Assembly: GCA_963991145.1 (NCBI GenBank)
Contig: CAXDOZ010000014.1
Location: 1-33,999 of the forward strand
DNA length: 33,999 bases
Source: CAXDOZ01 sp963991145
Lineage (GTDB): Bacteria > Bacteroidota > Bacteroidia > Chitinophagales > JABDMM01
Direction: 5' to 3'
Part shown: positions 32,801-33,999 of the stretch, one piece after another
Layout of the letters: each line of letters opens with the position of its first letter
How positions within the stretch are numbered: position 1 is the stretch's first letter
The notes under the pieces: generated by a model
Seen by the model: the letters and a program-made list of their open reading frames with translations, nothing else
Databases searched by the model: none
What the model was told of the DNA's origin: nothing
Made by a program: the position numbers and the translations under genes

Positions 32801-33928
32801 AGTATACAGATAGTTTCCAAATCCTGTTGTATGGTCATTGGAAGGTCCAGTACCAGAGGAACCAGTTCCCGCTGCATCAACAGTCCACTGTCTTGCTGCT
32901 CCACCATCAATCCAACCATCGGCGTAAGGTGCATTACCATTAGGCCATGAATCAAAGGTTTGGAGGTATGGTGGCTGAGCAACAGGATTAAATACTGTTC
33001 CGAAGAATGTATCATTACTTGTTACCTGATCAAGAGTATAATTTGTAATTACTGTCACATTGTAAGTCCCTCCGTTAGAGAAATCGTAAGGAGTAGCGAA
33101 AGTGAAATTGGTGGTCTGTCCTGGAGACAGGAAAGGACCAAAGAATAATTCTGTAACAGGAGGCTGAACGCCAAGTACAGGATCATCTACTATATATGTA
33201 ACATCAAAGTTGGTCGCTGGAAGAGCGCCAAAGTTTCCAATAGTCACATCGATATTTTCAATTCCCGTGTTACAAGTACCTATTGGACCATTTAAAGCTG
33301 TAACCCCCACATCTGATGCTGGTGGTTGAAATACTTCAACGTCATCAAGTGAAAGATCAGATCTGAAACTATTTGTCTCGATCCCTCGGAATCTGATTCT
33401 CGTATTAGCAGAAATAAATGGAGTGATGTCCACTGTAGCTTCAGCCCAGCCTACTTGCTCATTACCGAGCACCAATATGTCATTAGTATAAGTAGCTCCT
33501 CCATTAGTACTCACATCAATCCTCAATTCCATCCATGGATTCCCAGAAGGAGCAGGAGAAGATGAAGTACCATTGCTATTCTGCCACCAAAATCTTAGGG
33601 TGGCTGCTGACAAAGCAGTAAGATCAAATGTCTCTGAAATTAGATTTCCAACAGGGTTCCCTCCCCCACCGGAGTCATCGATGTTTGCAAAACAAGTGGT
33701 TCCAGTCGTATGATCTCCTCCTTGCATATAGGTATTGGAGAAGTTTCTAAACTGCCAGAACTCAGGACCAAGGTTTTGCCAGTTAGCTGGCATGGTACAA
33801 CCCGGAACACCGAAATCTTGAAAATATGGAGTACTAATCGTTACAACTGTTTGAGCCCTAAGGGACAAAGAGTTGATTAAAAAAAACGATATAAAGAGCA
33901 GAGAGGTAAAAATCCTAGTCATAAGCAT
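29891..33928 (-). CDS. Large modular surface protein with paired-cysteine repeats and T9SS tail
   Basis: The 1345-residue protein has a signal peptide ending near LRAQ (residue 26). Two MAM-like modules (about 30-200 and 318-490) each precede a CARDB-like module (about 205-315 and 495-600). An Ig-like module with an inserted beta-sandwich follows (about 605-820), then five short Ig-like repeats (823-1167), a PKD domain (about 1170-1246, YDWNFGDG) and a T9SS tail (about 1253-1345; VYPNPTEGI, LAKGLYLIRL). ATG at 33928 or 33922 can start it; GAGGAA lies 6 bases before the second ATG. The second MAM-like module resembles that of the downstream 1970-residue protein, so the two genes arose partly by module duplication. 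Function is unknown; surface adhesion or matrix binding is likely. Confidence 0.87.
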   Translation of the reverse strand: MLMTRIFTSLLFISFFLINSLSLRAQTVVTISTPYFQDFGVPGCTMPANWQNLGPEFWQFRNFSNTYMQGGDHTTGTTCFANIDDSGGGGNPVGNLISETFDLTALSAATLRFWWQNSNGTSSSPAPSGNPWMELRIDVSTNGGATYTNDILVLGNEQVGWAEATVDITPFISANTRIRFRGIETNSFRSDLSLDDVEVFQPPASDVGVTALNGPIGTCNTGIENIDVTIGNFGALPATNFDVTYIVDDPVLGVQPPVTELFFGPFLSPGQTTNFTFATPYDFSNGGTYNVTVITNYTLDQVTSNDTFFGTVFNPVAQPPYLQTFDSWPNGNAPYADGWIDGGAARQWTVDAAGTGSSGTGPSNDHTTGFGNYLYTETSGPAAGTEFHIISTCIDLSAIPCPKMRFWYHMYGSTMGELHVDVSTDDGVTWIDDVTPFLDGEQQTSNGAPWLDREVNLSQFQGQVIRVRFRGISGGSFRSDMAIDDFEIFDDATDDMAIMEILDPSNGCGLSDSTQVRVVVQNMTCLDQTDVAMSLTLNGGAPILDTIPGLFPAFTVDTFTFGTTVDLSTPAFYDLFAEVTIPNDANLANDTLGKRVESRFVPLDPTVSADTSCGPSSFTLIADTNSNTLTYWYDSMNATVPVMIGDTFVTPVLNTTTTYYASAVTGGTDSLGAPNPGIGQGGNYQFYPDGLEFDVFNEMVLEQVTVYTNDTGQVVINILDGNGNLIFTTTYNAVTRGQQDVPIKLTIPVGEGYQINAIGTNTGLYRNQTGGVYPYNLFGVASITGPINNLLPNYYFFYNWVVRYVFCESNRVPSTNVVEFAPVFDFGPDSIYCPGVEISLEPGYPGLPRVWSTGDTTNSILVDTVGTYSVVVTDTGAAGCDWTDTVMIDYFEGQDVDLGMDGASCGPALLDATVPGGSYLWSTGATTSTIIAIMDGEYSVMAIDSNGCESQDTIDVTILPLPMIDLGADTNACGGPVVLDTRNPSYTALWSTGSTNSTLPVSTTGNYSVTVTDRNNCSASDSVNVGIGTVPFVFLGADVNSCQTAVNLDAGNPGSTYLWSNGMMSQIISAGVSGSYWVEVTNSDGCSGTDTVVVNISSPTASAALGPDTSVCLSYVLNPGTNPGSSYLWSTGDTTQTLTVSTSGTYSVRIENVCETAIDAANVTVSGPPNASYTFVTSGSEATFTNTSATGDNLYDWNFGDGTFQQSNDIQTSPTHDFEWGGTYLVTLTVTNPCGVDVYTDSVTVDGPTRPVASIEDLLSENGVVVYPNPTEGIVNIEATSLDPVNGDLDILLIDAQGRIVSTETIEANELLGGHVLDLEGLAKGLYLIRLEADGQEFSQRVLLK
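30428..31462 (-). repeat. Five Ig-like repeats with conserved cysteine pairs
   Basis: Residues 823-1167 of the encoded protein contain five units of about 65-70 residues. Each has a LGADT..C opening, a YLWSTGDTT-like centre and a GTYSVTVTD..GC ending (with some substitutions). A sixth copy of the same type lies near the C-terminus of the 1970-residue protein. Confidence 0.8.
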
Positions 33929-33999
33929 TTCCTCAGTTAATAAAAGGGGTAAAAATTGTCATCAGTTAGTTCTCGTGAAAGACTTACTAAGTTATAAGT
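33929..33999 (-). promoter_or_regulatory. Upstream region of the large surface protein gene pair
   Basis: These 71 bases are the only visible part of the leader/promoter of the pair. I find no exact TAnnTTTG box on the minus strand here, so the promoter may lie beyond the right edge or be of another class. A purine-rich GAGGAA precedes the starts. Confidence 0.3.

Noticed and set aside
1..33999. tRNA genes, IS elements, phage or defence genes
   Set aside because: I looked for cloverleaf signatures, transposase motifs and inverted terminal repeats and found none; all long frames are explained by housekeeping or envelope genes.

Overview
The window looks like a chromosomal stretch of a Bacteroidota bacterium, most likely a marine flavobacterium-like lineage of moderate GC. 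The evidence is a set of group hallmarks: a fused SecDF protein, promoter boxes of the TAnnTTTG type, scarce Shine-Dalgarno sequences, choice-of-anchor B and SprB-type repeat proteins, and C-terminal tails typical of type IX secretion (T9SS) cargo. I cannot name the genus from sequence alone.

Positions 1-1820 hold the end of rpsP followed by rimM, trmD and rplS. An intrinsic hairpin-plus-T terminator sits between rpsP and rimM and ends at the rimM start codon. rplS has its own promoter and a short leader hairpin with GGAGG in its loop. Positions 1824-6857 (minus strand) are a tightly coupled three-gene operon: an AsmA-like envelope protein, a hotdog thioesterase that aligns closely with E. 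coli YdiI/MenI, and a TPR / beta-propeller / CRD / OmpA protein with the layout described for T9SS component PorE. Next comes a secreted CAP-domain protein with an OmpA-like segment (6970-9411, minus).

Positions 9590-17127 (plus) carry guaA, whose promoter is so close to the start codon that the mRNA may be leaderless; a lipoprotein with a type-1 periplasmic-binding fold overlapping the end of guaA; and two tandem, overlapping choice-of-anchor B proteins. Positions 17264-20356 are secDF, converging through a shared terminator on a class-3 transaldolase (20421-21077, minus). The SRP RNA gene, with a full promoter and terminator, lies at 21178-21273 (minus). A carboxyltransferase (acyl-CoA carboxylase beta) subunit and a thioredoxin-like exported protein follow on the plus strand.

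The last 10 kb (23932-33928, minus) is two very large modular cell-surface proteins of 1970 and 1345 residues, 46 bp apart. They share MAM-like N-terminal modules, tandem repeats with one conserved cysteine pair each, a PKD domain and a T9SS tail. The functional theme of the window is translation and export machinery (rpsP/rimM/trmD/rplS, SRP RNA, SecDF) plus envelope and T9SS-secreted surface proteins. I saw no CRISPR array, IS element, prophage or defence island. The most notable items are small regulatory structures and the architecture of the surface proteins.
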